This document shows, piece after piece, positions 33,579-44,509 of a stretch of DNA of 64,000 nt (the first letter of the stretch is position 1; every line of letters starts with the position of its first letter). The notes beneath the pieces were generated by a model that saw nothing but the letters and a program-made list of their open reading frames with translations, did no database searches and was not told where the DNA came from. Source of the DNA: Epichloe hybrida (Eukaryota; Ascomycota; Sordariomycetes; Hypocreales; Clavicipitaceae); contig JAFEKR010000004.1 in the NCBI GenBank assembly GCA_019022495.1, positions 1,178,001 through 1,242,000 on the forward strand, given 5' to 3'. The translations under genes were made by a program, and so were the position numbers.

Positions 33579-36038
33579 ATGAGTCCGGAGCCTCGGGAAA
33601 ACCGGAAGCGGAGAAGACCAGCTTTGAACTGCGAACAATGTCGCAGGAGCAAATTACGTTGCAGTCGCACCTTACCATGCAGCAACTGTCTTCGGGCAAA
33701 AAGGGATACTTGCACATACGGACCTCGACCTCCGCCGGGGAAATCCTCTAAAACACGGCCAGATGGCAACGCATTAGCCACCTCTTCACGTGTGATCACA
33801 AAAGAACAGCCTTTACCAGGGACATCATCAATAACTACATCAACAACATCTCAGCATAATGGGGTTCAGACACCAGCTAATCAAGTCTCTGAGCATCCTT
33901 CCTGTGACTGGACAGCGGCGCCAGCTTACGAGAATGCTGATATTGATTCAAATACAGCCTTACCTGTGGACCAAATCAGGCCAGCTGGAGTATCATCTGA
34001 CTTATCTGCCAACAAAGTATGGAATGAGCCGACTGCAGTGTTAGCTCCCGTAACGCCTTACCAAAATTGCGATGGGGAGAACAAATGGATCCATAGGGCT
34101 GTTGTAACTAAGACTAGGTACTTCGGCCAAAGCCATTACTTGAATACCTCGGTATTGGTAAGCATTGGTTCTAATTCGTTCTCGATCCCCGCTCGCTTCT
34201 CCTTTGGTCACCTAATCGTCACTCCCAGGTGCAAATAGGGTCTCCCTCCCTTATCTTCTTCTTTTCTTTCCACCCCTTCTTCCACCGTCCAACTCTCATA
34301 CTCTTGCGTATTCGCTAAGGAGATTATCCCGCTCATCTAACATTAATCGTACGGGATGCTGATGGAGATTGCACAGTTCTCTAAAATATTCCTCATTTTT
34401 GACAAAGGCGGTACTCCTGAACATACTGAGGTTTACGATATGCTGGCGAAGAGTAAGGTCCTCGGTCAAATGGCCAAACGCAACAGGAAGGGGCCTTATT
34501 CATCTCGATTCGGACTGCAATTACCTTCCAAAGAGATTTCGGATAAGATGGTCGAAGCATATTTGCGGACCTTTGAGAGGGTTTATCGAGTCGTTCATAT
34601 TCCATCATTCCTTGATGAATATGATCGCTGCTGGCATTCTGCAGAACGAACTGATGAGGCGTTTATTATCAAGCTCCAGTTATGCTTGGCAATAGGAGCT
34701 TGCTTCTATGACGAGCCATTTTCGTTTCGGCCGAGCGCCATACAGTGGGTTCATGAAGCCCAACAATGGCTTACCGGATCCATTGCAGAGAAATCCCGAA
34801 TGACCATCGTGGGTCTCCAGATCATGTGTCTACTACATCTGGCACGTCAAACCGCTGGTGTCGGTGCTGATCTTGGCTGGATTTCTATCGGTACTCTATT
34901 TCGAACTGCGATGTACATGGGCCTACATCGGGACCCTATACACTTGCCAAAAGTGCCGTTGTTCCAAGCCGAGCAACGACGGCGATTGTGGGGTACTATT
35001 ATCGAGCTTACGCTACAATCTAGTGTCGAATCCGGAGGCCCGCCATTGTTTTCAACAGATGATTTCGACACGGAGCCACCGAGCAATCTGGATGACAACG
35101 AACTTGAGGGGCCAGACACTGCTACTCCTGTGCCTAAAGCTCCGGAGGTCTACACAGATTCCTCTTTTCTTATTGTCATTCGCAAATCTCTCGCTCTAAG
35201 ACTGGAAATCGCCAAATTTGTCAACAACTTTCGTTCACCTCCCACGTTTGAAGAGACTCTACGACTAAACGCTGAGCTTACGGCAGCATGTCGTACCCTG
35301 ACTCAAGAAGTAAATTCATTCCAAAAATCAGACTCTCGTCCTTCGCCTTTTCATTCCCAACTACTGGAACACATTATCCGCCCCTTCTTCATCGTGCTTC
35401 ATATGCCATTTATGAAAAGGGCATTTGAGAGCCCGGCCTATTGCTTCTCTCGGAAGATGATGGTAAATTCAGCGCTAAAGCTGTACACCACTTCCTGCCC
35501 AGACTCTACGCTTGTCAGCGGCACTCATGTTTCCGCTCCCGACCGAGCTCAGCACGACTATGCGAGGCTGACAATATGTGGTTCTGGCCCATTCAGGAAT
35601 ATTGTCCTGCGAGCACACATGATCATCGCTGCTGAAGTTATAGCTCAACTAGAAGAAGATGAAGGGTTAGCCCCACGAGTAGACTTACTTCATGCGCTTC
35701 GTGGTATGTCTACCTGGACGAGGTGGCGCCAACAGGCTGGCGAAACCAATATTAAATGCCATCTCTTCGCCACAGTTATCCTCACATATGTGGATTGTTT
35801 GATGCAAGGCTTGGAGGTTCAGCAGACAGAAAAAGTAGTCCTGGCTAGAGGCTTGGTGTCTCTAAAAGAGGCTATTGATATGTTGCAACTCTCTGCAGGA
35901 GGCTCGCCTCTGAATGGCTCCAGTCCGCAAGGAGGAACAGTTCTCACGGATAATACAGCTGTGCTTGATGGCGATTGGTCATGGGCTGATCTGGTCAGTT
36001 GGCTTTTCTTCTGCGGCCGGCAATTAGGACTAATCTGA
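33579..36038 (+). CDS. Zn2Cys6 transcription factor with fungal-specific middle homology region
   Basis: The N-terminus has the binuclear zinc cluster CEQCRRSKLRCSRTLPCSNC continuing to a sixth Cys (residues about 18-45). A basic linker and a low-complexity Ser/Thr stretch follow. Exon 1 ends at 34157 after RYFGQSHYLNTSVL, a stretch typical for this family. I place exon 2 at 34377-36038, because a CAG acceptor there keeps phase and continues with FSKIFLIFDKGG. The fungal_trans domain then shows VYRVVHIPSFLDEYDRCW, LQIMCLLHLARQTAGVGADL and TAMYMGLHRDPIHLPKVPLF. Total is 746 residues on this model. The 219-nt intron is longer than its neighbours and could hide a small exon. Targets are unknown; the divergent oxidoreductase is one candidate. 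Confidence 0.87.
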
Positions 36039-37073
36039 AGCACAGGACGAAGATGTAGACATCAGTTTGGGAGGCGCCGAGTCATTTCTTGGCACACGGT
36101 GGATGCCTTACTAAGATTGTTATGTGCCAGGTTGAGCCTTTTGACGCAGTCCGGACTAAATATGCTTAGCAAAGTGTCCATTTACTAAACTTGGAATCAT
36201 ATGACTAAGAAAGCGACCTAACTAATATCAGCGGGCTGCTACAGAGTGAGGCTTGAGGTGAGCCGTGTTAGATCGATACTATACAGTAGTTAGAGCATCC
36301 TATAATAACATATCGCGGCTTGACAGACACTGAAAACCTGACACCCTGAATTTGGGTCATATAATCAGAGGAAGATAACTTTGCGCTAAAGGATCGTGGC
36401 ATTTTTCCTGTGCTTCCATCGCAATGACTCTTACTATATCCCAATAGTCAACCGAACCACCGCGAAAATGAGACCAGCACTTTAGGTTTTGCAGGCGTAC
36501 CATGGAACCCGCGGGCGTTGCATTCGAGACGTCAACACCATGATTACTGATATACGGTTTCCTGACAACTTTGTCGACAACGTGTGGCAAAGATTCTTCA
36601 GAATTACCAGAAAAGAATTCATGCTCCCAGCTCTTAAACCAACAGTTCTCAAGCCGAGTCTGGGCAAACCGTGCTCCGCTACTGCGTCGGAAACCGCCAA
36701 GGATCCTTGGAGCCCAGAAAATGTATCGGCTTCGGTCTTGACACCGTAGTCAAGCCTTTGCGTCGTGCGCAGGAAGTGAGGTTATACGACATTTTGGAAG
36801 TCCTCGGAACGAACCATCATATGTCTTCCGTGAAACAAGGTTGTAGTATTCTTTTCCGCAAGATGTCTCGATCTAGTTACCTAACGTACAAACCCGGGGT
36901 CACTCCCCTAAAAACTGCAGTGAATGCTTCTACTGATTGTCATCTAAGCCCACAAGCTTTGGGGAGTCTCTCCAAAGCCACCCCTCATTTTCCGGATCAC
37001 GCGCATATCTGGCGTGAAAGACTATTTTTTTGCTTCAACGCCTCTATCACACCGAACGCATCCGTCTGAGCTG
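36039..37073. other. Intergenic region after the regulator
   Basis: About 1 kb with no recognisable gene; open frames of up to 132 codons show no family features. It borders a zone of gene and transposon fragments, so it may itself be degraded sequence. Confidence 0.4.
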
Positions 37074-37280
37074 CTAGGGTGCGAGGTATTGTTGGTCCAT
37101 TTCAAAAACCTCCATCCGGTCTGGGTCCAGAATGTCGGCAAGGGCAGTGTTGGCTTTAGTGATATTTCTGGCTATTAGGTAAAGCGTGGCTCTGGTGGCT
37201 GTGAGAGCGTGTACAGTCTCGATACCGATGCCAGACGAGGTCCCCGTGATGACGATGACCTTGCCTTTAAGGTTCCTTCC
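37074..37280 (-). pseudogene. Short-chain dehydrogenase/reductase N-terminal fragment
   Basis: The minus strand encodes NLKGKVIVITGTSSGIGIET followed by an ARN-type segment ending YLIARN, then about 27 more residues to a stop at 37074. This is the Rossmann TGxxxGIG cofactor motif and second strand of a retinol-dehydrogenase-like SDR. The catalytic Tyr-X3-Lys part is absent, and no start codon joins it in frame; the upstream frame differs by one. It is therefore a truncated gene copy. It lies directly downstream of a hAT fragment on the same strand. Confidence 0.7.
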
Positions 37281-37394
37281 ACTCCTTCATCTTTGACATA
37301 TGTGTAAGGTTGTTGGACGAGAACCACATGGGCCATTGGGGTTAGTGCAAGCTTCGAGATCGATCGAATCGATCGCTGATAGTCCTCAATATCC

Positions 37395-37649
37395 CTATCT
37401 GCGCTGATCCTGCCCGCCAATTGAAGAACCTGCTTCCAACTGTCCCCCTTCAAGGAGACCCATGTGAAGAGTTGGTTGATAAATTCCAGCCTTGCTCCAA
37501 CAACAAAGGCACTGAGCCATGGCCACTATGTGGCGTCGCAGGCGGCTCCTGAGTGATGTTACCATCCTCCCGCAACTGCTGAAATCCCTCTCCGATTCGG
37601 CGGAAGACGACGCGATAGTGAGAAAGTTAACCGCCATATGAGGCAGCAT
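37395..37649 (-). pseudogene. hAT transposase C-terminal fragment
   Basis: An isolated piece of a hAT-family transposase. The stretch NFLTIASSSAESERDFSSCG, then RMVTSLRSRLR, matches the C-terminal dimerisation motif that ends most hAT transposases. The rest of the protein is missing. It differs clearly from the motif in the relic at 28.2-30.5 kb, so it comes from a second element type. Confidence 0.75.
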
Positions 37650-39140
37650 ACCTTGAAGCCGAGGAAACCCTCGGTTTTATCAGTCGTCCGGGCCTCATGG
37701 CCTGGGAAAATTGCTGGGTGCATATTTAATTGGGGGCCGAACTGGTTGACAACTCAGAAGGCGGCAGCGGCATTTAGGTGACATCCTTTACCACTTCATT
37801 GAAAGAATCCACGATACCGATAATGGCAAATGCCCACAAAGAGTGCAGAGGTCAAATTGAAGGCTGCGACGCTGGTAAGTGACGAACCTACGATGTTTAC
37901 TTGGACATGTTGTTAGGTCGATTGAGCAGAGCACTGGGTCAGTAGCCAAGGACACGAAGGCCATTACACAAGCATCGGAGAATCCTCTACCCCTGAATTG
38001 GCCGCTCAGCGCGGCCTTCGAGGCAGTTAATGAAAATGGTTTTAATGTCGGAATATTTCAAGGGCAAGGATCACGACCATCGTGAAAAACTACACGGTTG
38101 CCATAAAATCTAAATCACAGGCAGTATCCTGCTGCCTAGACGATTAGCAGACTGAACATGAGTATAAGAGACCAAATCTCGTCGCTCCTTTAGATAGAAA
38201 ATCAAGTGTTCATTTGATCTTGGCTATGCATTCGTATATGCGATAGAATAGAGCGAGAGCACAGGGAAAAGACGGGTGATACATGTGCTAATCCAAGATG
38301 TGCTCAAGGTGGTTCTACGCCCCTCGGAACCCGTCCTCCAAAAGGGAGTGGTGCATTGAACACACAAACAAAAGGGCCTCGAATCTTTCATCGGCCGTAC
38401 CGAGTGCTCTCAAGAAACAAAGAGTTAACGGCAAGTATGGTAAACATAATGATAAGGCCTAGAATTGAGTTGGTAACGGTTCTGAGAGCAAGCTCTATCT
38501 GAGATCCTATTTGTGACGGTCAAGGTGCCCAACGTAGTAAACCGTAACCTGATTGGTTCATGTTCGCAGTTGTAACGGGGCGTAGCGTACTAAGCGTAAG
38601 GTGGCGAATCACGTCTGATAATGTCAAGGAGTATTCTTGAGTAATCAAGTTGTATTGAAAGCTAGAGAACTATATTAACAGGAAATGTGCGAATAAGGGG
38701 CTCTATACACTATATCTCTTTGTACGGGAACGACATTGAAGAGTCGCCCCTTCTTCGAGGGAGCGACATCAGAAAGTAAAATCGCTCCCTGGGTGTTGGA
38801 GCGAAACGGTTGGTGGCTCCTTTCGGGATTGGTTGCTTTCCTTGAGGTCACGTGCAAGGGCAGTGGCAAGTTCTCGTGTGACGCGGACCAAGTGCAGGGG
38901 CAGCTCAGTCGACCACAGGCCCACAGCACCCCCTTAAGTAGTCCATTTGTAATGCACCAATAACATTTGGAATATTCCCCTGATAGGCTTGATTCTACGG
39001 AGTGTGGGATGTTGAAAAGTCCGCATAATTGGGACTAAAGACCGAGAGGCAACATTGCCGAAGCTCGGCCCCGATTGTGGAGTGTCGGGTTTAAGCATTA
39101 ACTTATAAAATAATGTTCTAAAACCAAGACCCACCCAGGA
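37650..39140. other. Degraded intergenic sequence
   Basis: About 1.5 kb with no gene. The segment from about 38571 (TGTAACGGGG) to about 38735 (GGGAACGACA) has TG...CA ends and resembles the general style of fungal Copia long terminal repeats. I see no target-site duplication around it, so this is weak. Confidence 0.35.
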
Positions 39141-39422
39141 GACGTTATCGGAAACAACTTTTTTCAGAACACAATGGCTACAGCCTACAAGGGCAAACCT
39201 CTCCTCTGCACTGCCCACCAACTGCGTACCATTGTCGGCTACGATCGCATCTGCGTCATGGACGCGGGTCAAATTGCCGACATGGACACCCCGCTTGCAT
39301 TATGGCACGAGAATAGTATTTTCAGAAGCATGTGCGACCGGAGCGGTATTCGAGCTGAAGATATTCAAGGGGGCCAAGGGGGTCTTGATGCTCTGGACAG
39401 GTGTCCATCGGGCGTAAAATGA
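39141..39422 (+). pseudogene. ABC transporter C-terminal fragment
   Basis: The plus strand encodes the last part of an ATP-binding cassette. FQNTMATAYKGKPLLCTAHQ covers the strand with the switch (H-loop) histidine. RTIVGYDRICVMDAGQIADM and TPLALW follow, ending in a short tail with FRSMCDRSGI. This matches the end of ABC-C/MRP-type multidrug transporters. The Walker A, signature and membrane parts are missing upstream, so it is a gene remnant, not a working transporter. Confidence 0.75.
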
Positions 39423-40032
39423 CGTGTCTGAATGGGGGGGAAGGGAGGGAGGAGACGGGGATAAAAATCGCAGCAACATGGCATGGCATCATCTTGGCGC
39501 AAGCACATGATATTTTTCCATTCGAGGATACTAGGGCGGTGTAAGTAGCAGCGAGAGCCATGTGTTGAAGATGATTGCCGGTGGGATTTGCAACTGTACA
39601 CTTGATGATGGAAAACAGCATGATACAATGTTCGAATACGTCAGACTAAATACTCCTATTCCAATGCATGCATGAAACGCCCCCCCCCCGTTCGCTTTGA
39701 TCCAAATTACGCTGTGCTCCGTCTCGCTTCTTTGGTTTCACCTTCACCAATCCTCCGCTTCGGGAGCACGGAGTCTCACCCATGCCACAACACCAATATT
39801 ACATTAAAACCCATTGTATACACATGATGGCCATCCCCCCCCCCCAGTTATACGCTCGGCAATTGCTACCAGCTACAGTCGTCGGGCCTCGACGAATCTG
39901 AGGATATGGCCTGTCCTGGGAATTCCAAAATCTTGAAAACACGCTGGTCATCCATCCAGTGAACGCCTGAGAGACCCTGATCCTAGCTATTTCAATAACT
40001 CGACCTCTCCTTGTAGTTTGTGTTCTTGTTCT
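39423..40032. other. Intergenic region
   Basis: About 600 nt between the transporter fragment and the Csi2-like gene, with two C runs (about 39681 and 39836). No gene seen. Confidence 0.4.
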
Positions 40033-41082
40033 TTAAAAAAAGCGGTTGGCTGGGCTGCCGGTGCGTCGCGGACCTGACGAAGGCGGCATCTGAGGTGGCG
40101 GCAGCGCGCTAGGGTCGTCCATCAAGAGATCATCGAGGTAGGCGCTGGGGGCGCGCTGACCTGGGACAAGGTTGACGTTGAGAGAGCTCGCGCTCGGATC
40201 ACGTCGGGGCGAGACTTGCGGGGATTCGGGAGGTGAAATGTCCATGGTGTATCGAGATGCGTTTGCGTAGTGGCCGCGTGAATCAGGACGAAGATTGGAC
40301 AAGCCGATCAAGTTAGTACCCTGGTCGCCTCCCCCCGGTGAGCTGGTACCCGCGGCGTAGAATCCCGAGGGTAAGAAGGACGAAGCACGATTTGAGGCAG
40401 CTCCGCCGGTTCCAGCAGTCGGAGAGAAGAACAAGTTGGACTGGCTGGGCGTCGCTGAGGGAGTCGGTCCGCGGTTCGTCCTGCGAACGCCACGTCCAGC
40501 GGGGGCAGCAGACGTGGCACCTCCCGCAACGCCCAGAGACATAGATGACGCTAGGTCAGTATATTTGTAGAAGGGGGCGGGCGGAGCTGGGAAGCCCGTC
40601 TTATTGTCGCTGGTGTGTTGAGCCATGGTAGCACGCTCGACGGATCGGTGAAGCATGAGACTGACGATACTGCGCCAGAGAAGAAGAGCCAAGCCCAAGG
40701 CACCCAGAATGGCGCCTACGACGATAAAGACGGTGCCATCGGGGAGGCTGGATTGCTGCATGAACGGAGCATTCTTCGTCGGCGGTACACTCGCAGGGGG
40801 ATACGTGGGGATGACCCCAGGGCCGGTCAGGGTAGGAAAGCCGGTCAAGCCACCCCCAGTTGTCGCTCCAGGTCCGCCGGTTATGGAAACTTTGCTCGTC
40901 GCCTCAGTAGTTACAGTTGATCCAGTGCTGCTAGCGGACGATTTCTCAGACGTTGAAGAAGGGGTCGAAGAAGCGCCCTTTTCTTCAGTCGTTGACGACT
41001 CTCCCTGGGCCGCGGCAGAGGTCACCAGGACGATGGCAGAAGCGAGGACCGCAGGTCCCGGAAGATAGTTTGTGGGCCACAT
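40033..41082 (-). CDS. Single-pass Ser/Thr-rich membrane protein, Csi2/Prm5-like
   Basis: Single exon, 349 residues from the ATG at 41082. A signal peptide of about 25 residues (VLASAIVLVTSAAAQ end) precedes a Ser/Thr-rich ectodomain that is likely O-glycosylated. A membrane helix near residues 117-137 (FIVVGAILGALGLALLLW) leads into RSIVSLMLHRSVERA. A long cytoplasmic tail rich in Pro, Ser and Gly ends in SGPRRTGSPANRFF. The helix and the following basic segment resemble the yeast Prm5/YNL058C/Csi2 group, linked to vacuole and cell-wall stress, but the match rests on layout more than on motifs. The frame is open upstream to 41310 with a non-ATG start, which I do not use. Confidence 0.65.
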   Translation of the reverse strand: MWPTNYLPGPAVLASAIVLVTSAAAQGESSTTEEKGASSTPSSTSEKSSASSTGSTVTTEATSKVSITGGPGATTGGGLTGFPTLTGPGVIPTYPPASVPPTKNAPFMQQSSLPDGTVFIVVGAILGALGLALLLWRSIVSLMLHRSVERATMAQHTSDNKTGFPAPPAPFYKYTDLASSMSLGVAGGATSAAPAGRGVRRTNRGPTPSATPSQSNLFFSPTAGTGGAASNRASSFLPSGFYAAGTSSPGGGDQGTNLIGLSNLRPDSRGHYANASRYTMDISPPESPQVSPRRDPSASSLNVNLVPGQRAPSAYLDDLLMDDPSALPPPQMPPSSGPRRTGSPANRFF

Positions 41083-42449
41083 AACGAGGAGAACGGAGAG
41101 CGCGCGACGTGATTGCGGCAGTGTCGGCGATACGAGTGTGTCGTCGACGTCGAAATTGGAAACGGAAGGGGGCCGAGTGTAGTCGGTTTGGTTTGGCACG
41201 CGGTCAGGAAGCGAGCAGAAAAACGAGAGATGCGGCGAGTGAATTAGAAATGTAGCAAGAACTGTGCGGCGCGGTGCATAATCGGCACGAAGAATGAATG
41301 TCGGCCACAAGAGATACTGGCAGGAAACAAGTTGCTGGACCAGACGTTGAGGTTTTGGAAGGGAACTAGACTGATGTTTGTCCCTTTGCCCCCTTGCCCT
41401 TTACAGTCTAATCCCTGTTTGTTTTTATAGCATGTACATTCACAGCACAGAACCAGGGGCAGCAGGCCAATGACAGATCTTTCTGCGGCTTAGTGTGGCA
41501 CTTTGGGGGGGGGTAAGAAGTACCTTCACGTATAATCCGTACGGAGTATTCTATTAGGAATATTTTGTATCTCCTACCGATCCGTACTGGCACTGATACC
41601 CCTGTAGAATCCCTGGCAGCTCCACTCATCGTAGCCACTGAGAGCTGATGAGTGGCCGCCTCGCGTGGGGCTTCTACATGGTCGTTGTAAAATCATTTCC
41701 GGGTTAGACCGTAGCCTCACCTGCCCTTCAGCCATTGGACCAGCGAGGATCCACCTTTTTGGCCACCGTTTGGAAAAAGCAGGGATCAATCAGTCTATCC
41801 ACTCGTTGAACTTGCAGCAGCAGATTCCTTTTTTTTTCTTTCTTCTTTTTTGCTAGTCTTCCCTCTACCACTACTCCCTTTATACCTTTCACGGCCAAGC
41901 CGGCTGGCGATAAAGTAAATATTGTCTGCCACGCCAAGGCGAGAGATCGGCGCTGATGCGACAATCAGCAAGCTCGTATAATCACAACACGAAGAAACAT
42001 GGCCCCGAAATACAGAGGCCAACTTTCAACCTGATTTGGATGCTAGAATGAGCACTGAGCAGTGCCACATCCATAGTTTTTCTCCCCCTGATATTCAAAA
42101 CTGGCCTTTTGCAGTCAGTGCACTCGTATCCCAAGTCGCAAATGCCCAAACCCGCAACCTAGTAAGGTAGGGCGGGGCACGAGTACATGTACATATGTAG
42201 TCAAAAGTCCCCGCAGCATGCCACAACGACCCGTTGCCCACGTGACTGCTCGTAGACAAACGCAGCTGTTGACGTGCGGAGCCTCGTCACCCTCACGACG
42301 ACTCCAAGCTTCCAGAGCCGAACCCGACCAAGCTCCAGCCTGCGACCTTGCATCGACCCGCGTCCGCTGTAGCATATCCCACCGACTAGAGCTCCTCCCT
42401 CGTAGGACTACGGACTTCGATACATCATCCACCCGACCAGATCGTCACC
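41083..42449. promoter_or_regulatory. Divergent intergenic region
   Basis: About 1.4 kb between the Csi2-like and Vps68-like genes. It carries TCCGTACGGAGTA at about 41536, a T-rich run at 41827-41850 and TGTACATATGTA near 42189. No gene was recognised. Confidence 0.45.
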
Positions 42450-43148
42450 ATGGAAGAGGGGCGGTTATGGAAGTTCCGCAGGCCCGAGTGGCTGAACAGC
42501 GCCTGGGCTCGCAATTCCGGGGTCTATGCCTCGGGAGCTCTGGTAAGTCATGTTCGACTGCGTTTTGGACCGTTCCAATTTGCACTCAATACTAGCTCTA
42601 CGGAGACACACGCCGTCATGGTAAAAAGCCCAAAATACTAACCGTCGTGGGCCTCGTGCAGTTCTCAATTGCCTTCTACGTCATGCTCGATTCCGCCGTG
42701 TGGTCCAAATCCTCCAGGAATGGCTCCAGCGTCCATGTCAAATTCGTCGATTGGCTGCCCCTGATCTTTTCAAGCTTGGGGATGCTGATCATCAATTCGG
42801 TGGAAAAGCAGCGCCTGAGCGCCGACTCATTCAGCTATAGCGGATCTGGTGTTGCTTGGAAGGCTCGCGTAGTCTTGTTTCTGGGGTTTGCCGCGCTCGC
42901 CGGCGGCATGGCTGGCGGTGTGACTGTCTTCGTGCTCAAGTATGCGGTGCCAGGCGTGGCTATGCCTGCGCTAGGCATGGGTATTGAGAACCTTGTCAGC
43001 AATGCATTCGTCGGGATCAGGTAAGTTTTGCAGCTTCTGCCCCGGACTGATCTTCGAGGACATGTATGCTCATAGTGCCGCCAGCTCCGTTGTTCTTTGG
43101 ATCAGCCAGAATATGGAAGATGAATACTCGTACAACCTATCGATATGA
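42450..43148 (+). CDS. Vps68/TMEM50 (UPF0220) family membrane protein
   Basis: Three exons (42450-42542, 42662-43020, 43076-43148) join in frame to 174 residues, the usual size. The N-terminal pattern KFRRPEWLNSAWARNSGVYA followed by a membrane helix with FSIAFYVMLDSAVWS is characteristic. VDWLPLIFSSLGMLIINSVE and two more helices follow (VVLFLGFAALAGGMAGGVTV, SAASSVVLWISQ). Four membrane segments are expected. Yeast Vps68 acts with Vps55 in late-endosome to vacuole transport and the vertebrate homologue is TMEM50. The exact role here is inferred from the family. Intron donors are GTAAGT in both cases. Confidence 0.88.
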
Positions 43149-43722
43149 TGGCATGGTTGAAAGGTGGAACCTGACGTCAAAGGTGTGCATGCATGGGGTC
43201 TCGGCACTGGTGTTTACGAAGAGCTTGTCTGGATGCGAGCAGGAGGAGGCTATGAATGTGTACTATCACTGCAGCGCTTTTATGTTTTTTTTTTTTTTTT
43301 TTAATTCCTCACCTGTGATGATGAAGTTGAGAGGGCTGTGTAGGTTGCGAATCGTCGACTGCAACCAATACACCAGATCCGCAGCAGTAGATTCGCAGCA
43401 GTAGATCCATCGTAATCATGATGTGCACATGCAACTGGGCTTTGTCCAATCTCTCTTCATTGATCAAGGCCGTTTGATCGCGCGGCGGCAGATAACCGCC
43501 GGCCCACCAATGACAACACCCCCCTTCTCACCCCGTCGCCCACCCCGCCCCGTCGCCCAGGTGCGGTGCTCCAATCAACAGCGCTCTTTCAACTGTCAAC
43601 AAATATTAGCCGCCATCCCCAGCCATCATCAACCCGTCCCCTGCCTTTTCAACAAGGCCGTCGATGCGCGTCTCTGACCCAGAAGAACCAAACACCACGC
43701 TGGCACGCCAAAGCCAACCAGG
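43149..43722. other. Intergenic region
   Basis: About 570 nt with a T run near 43287-43301. No gene recognised. Confidence 0.4.
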
Positions 43723-44367
43723 ATGAACCAAAGAAACCAAGCGCCCAACAACGGCATCGCGCGCCCCCGCGGAGCCGTCGCACATGCCGCTGGCCGTCCC
43801 AACCTCTTCCGCAGCCAGTTGACCCGCAGACCAACAGCCGGCTCATCCAACTCCTCGGAGACGGTGCGTCTCGACGTCGAAGTCCTCTCTGAAACGTCGG
43901 AGATTGTCGTGCGGAACCAGCAGGGCGAGATTGAGCTGGGGGATCCGCCTCCCCCCATGTCTGAGGAGCCGGATGAGCAGGCTGAGGACAGGCATGAGAG
44001 TGAGAGTACGTCGTCCGTGGTTTTATAGGGTCTTCTTCTTCTTCTTTGTCTCCATTGTGGACCTCGACTATGGCACAGGAGGGAGTGCTTGTTTGCTGAT
44101 GACGCATGATTCTGCAGAGGAGAGACAGAGACTAGCTGAGGCTGTGAAGCATCACAGCGTCAATCACAGCTCTGTGCCGGACCAACCTGAAGGTGAGGGT
44201 CTTGCGAGCTGGGTACACCAGAGGACGGAATGAATTGCTGACTTTTTTTATTTTTTTTCCCCAATCGGCCAGAGCTTCTTGAGGTGGTCAGGGCAAGTTT
44301 ACGCGCCAAGGTTGCAGCTCTTGCGGAGGACAATTGGATGTTTGAAGCGGAGGACCAGCTTCGGTAA
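43723..44367 (+). CDS. Small uncharacterised protein with helical C-terminus
   Basis: Three exons (43723-44005, 44118-44192, 44273-44367) splice in frame to 150 residues. The donors are GTACGT and GTGAGG; the acceptors are GCAG and CCAG. The N-terminus is basic and disordered (MNQRNQAPNNGIARPRGAV), the middle acidic, and the last 60 residues are helical and charged (KERQRLAEAVKHH, ELLEVVRASLRAKVAALAED) ending WMFEAEDQLR. The clean splicing and helical end support a real gene. I do not recognise the family. It might be a small coiled-coil subunit of a larger complex, which is speculation. The 3' end faces GET4. Confidence 0.65.
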
Positions 44368-44509
44368 CGGTGCATGCATTTTGACGTCTTGTTTTGACTC
44401 TGGGCTTTCTTTTTCTATCACCGCTCCCTATTCGAAGCAATGCTCTCAACTATCTATGATACACACCATGAACCTACATGCCCATCTACTTCCCCTCGAT
44501 CGACATCAT

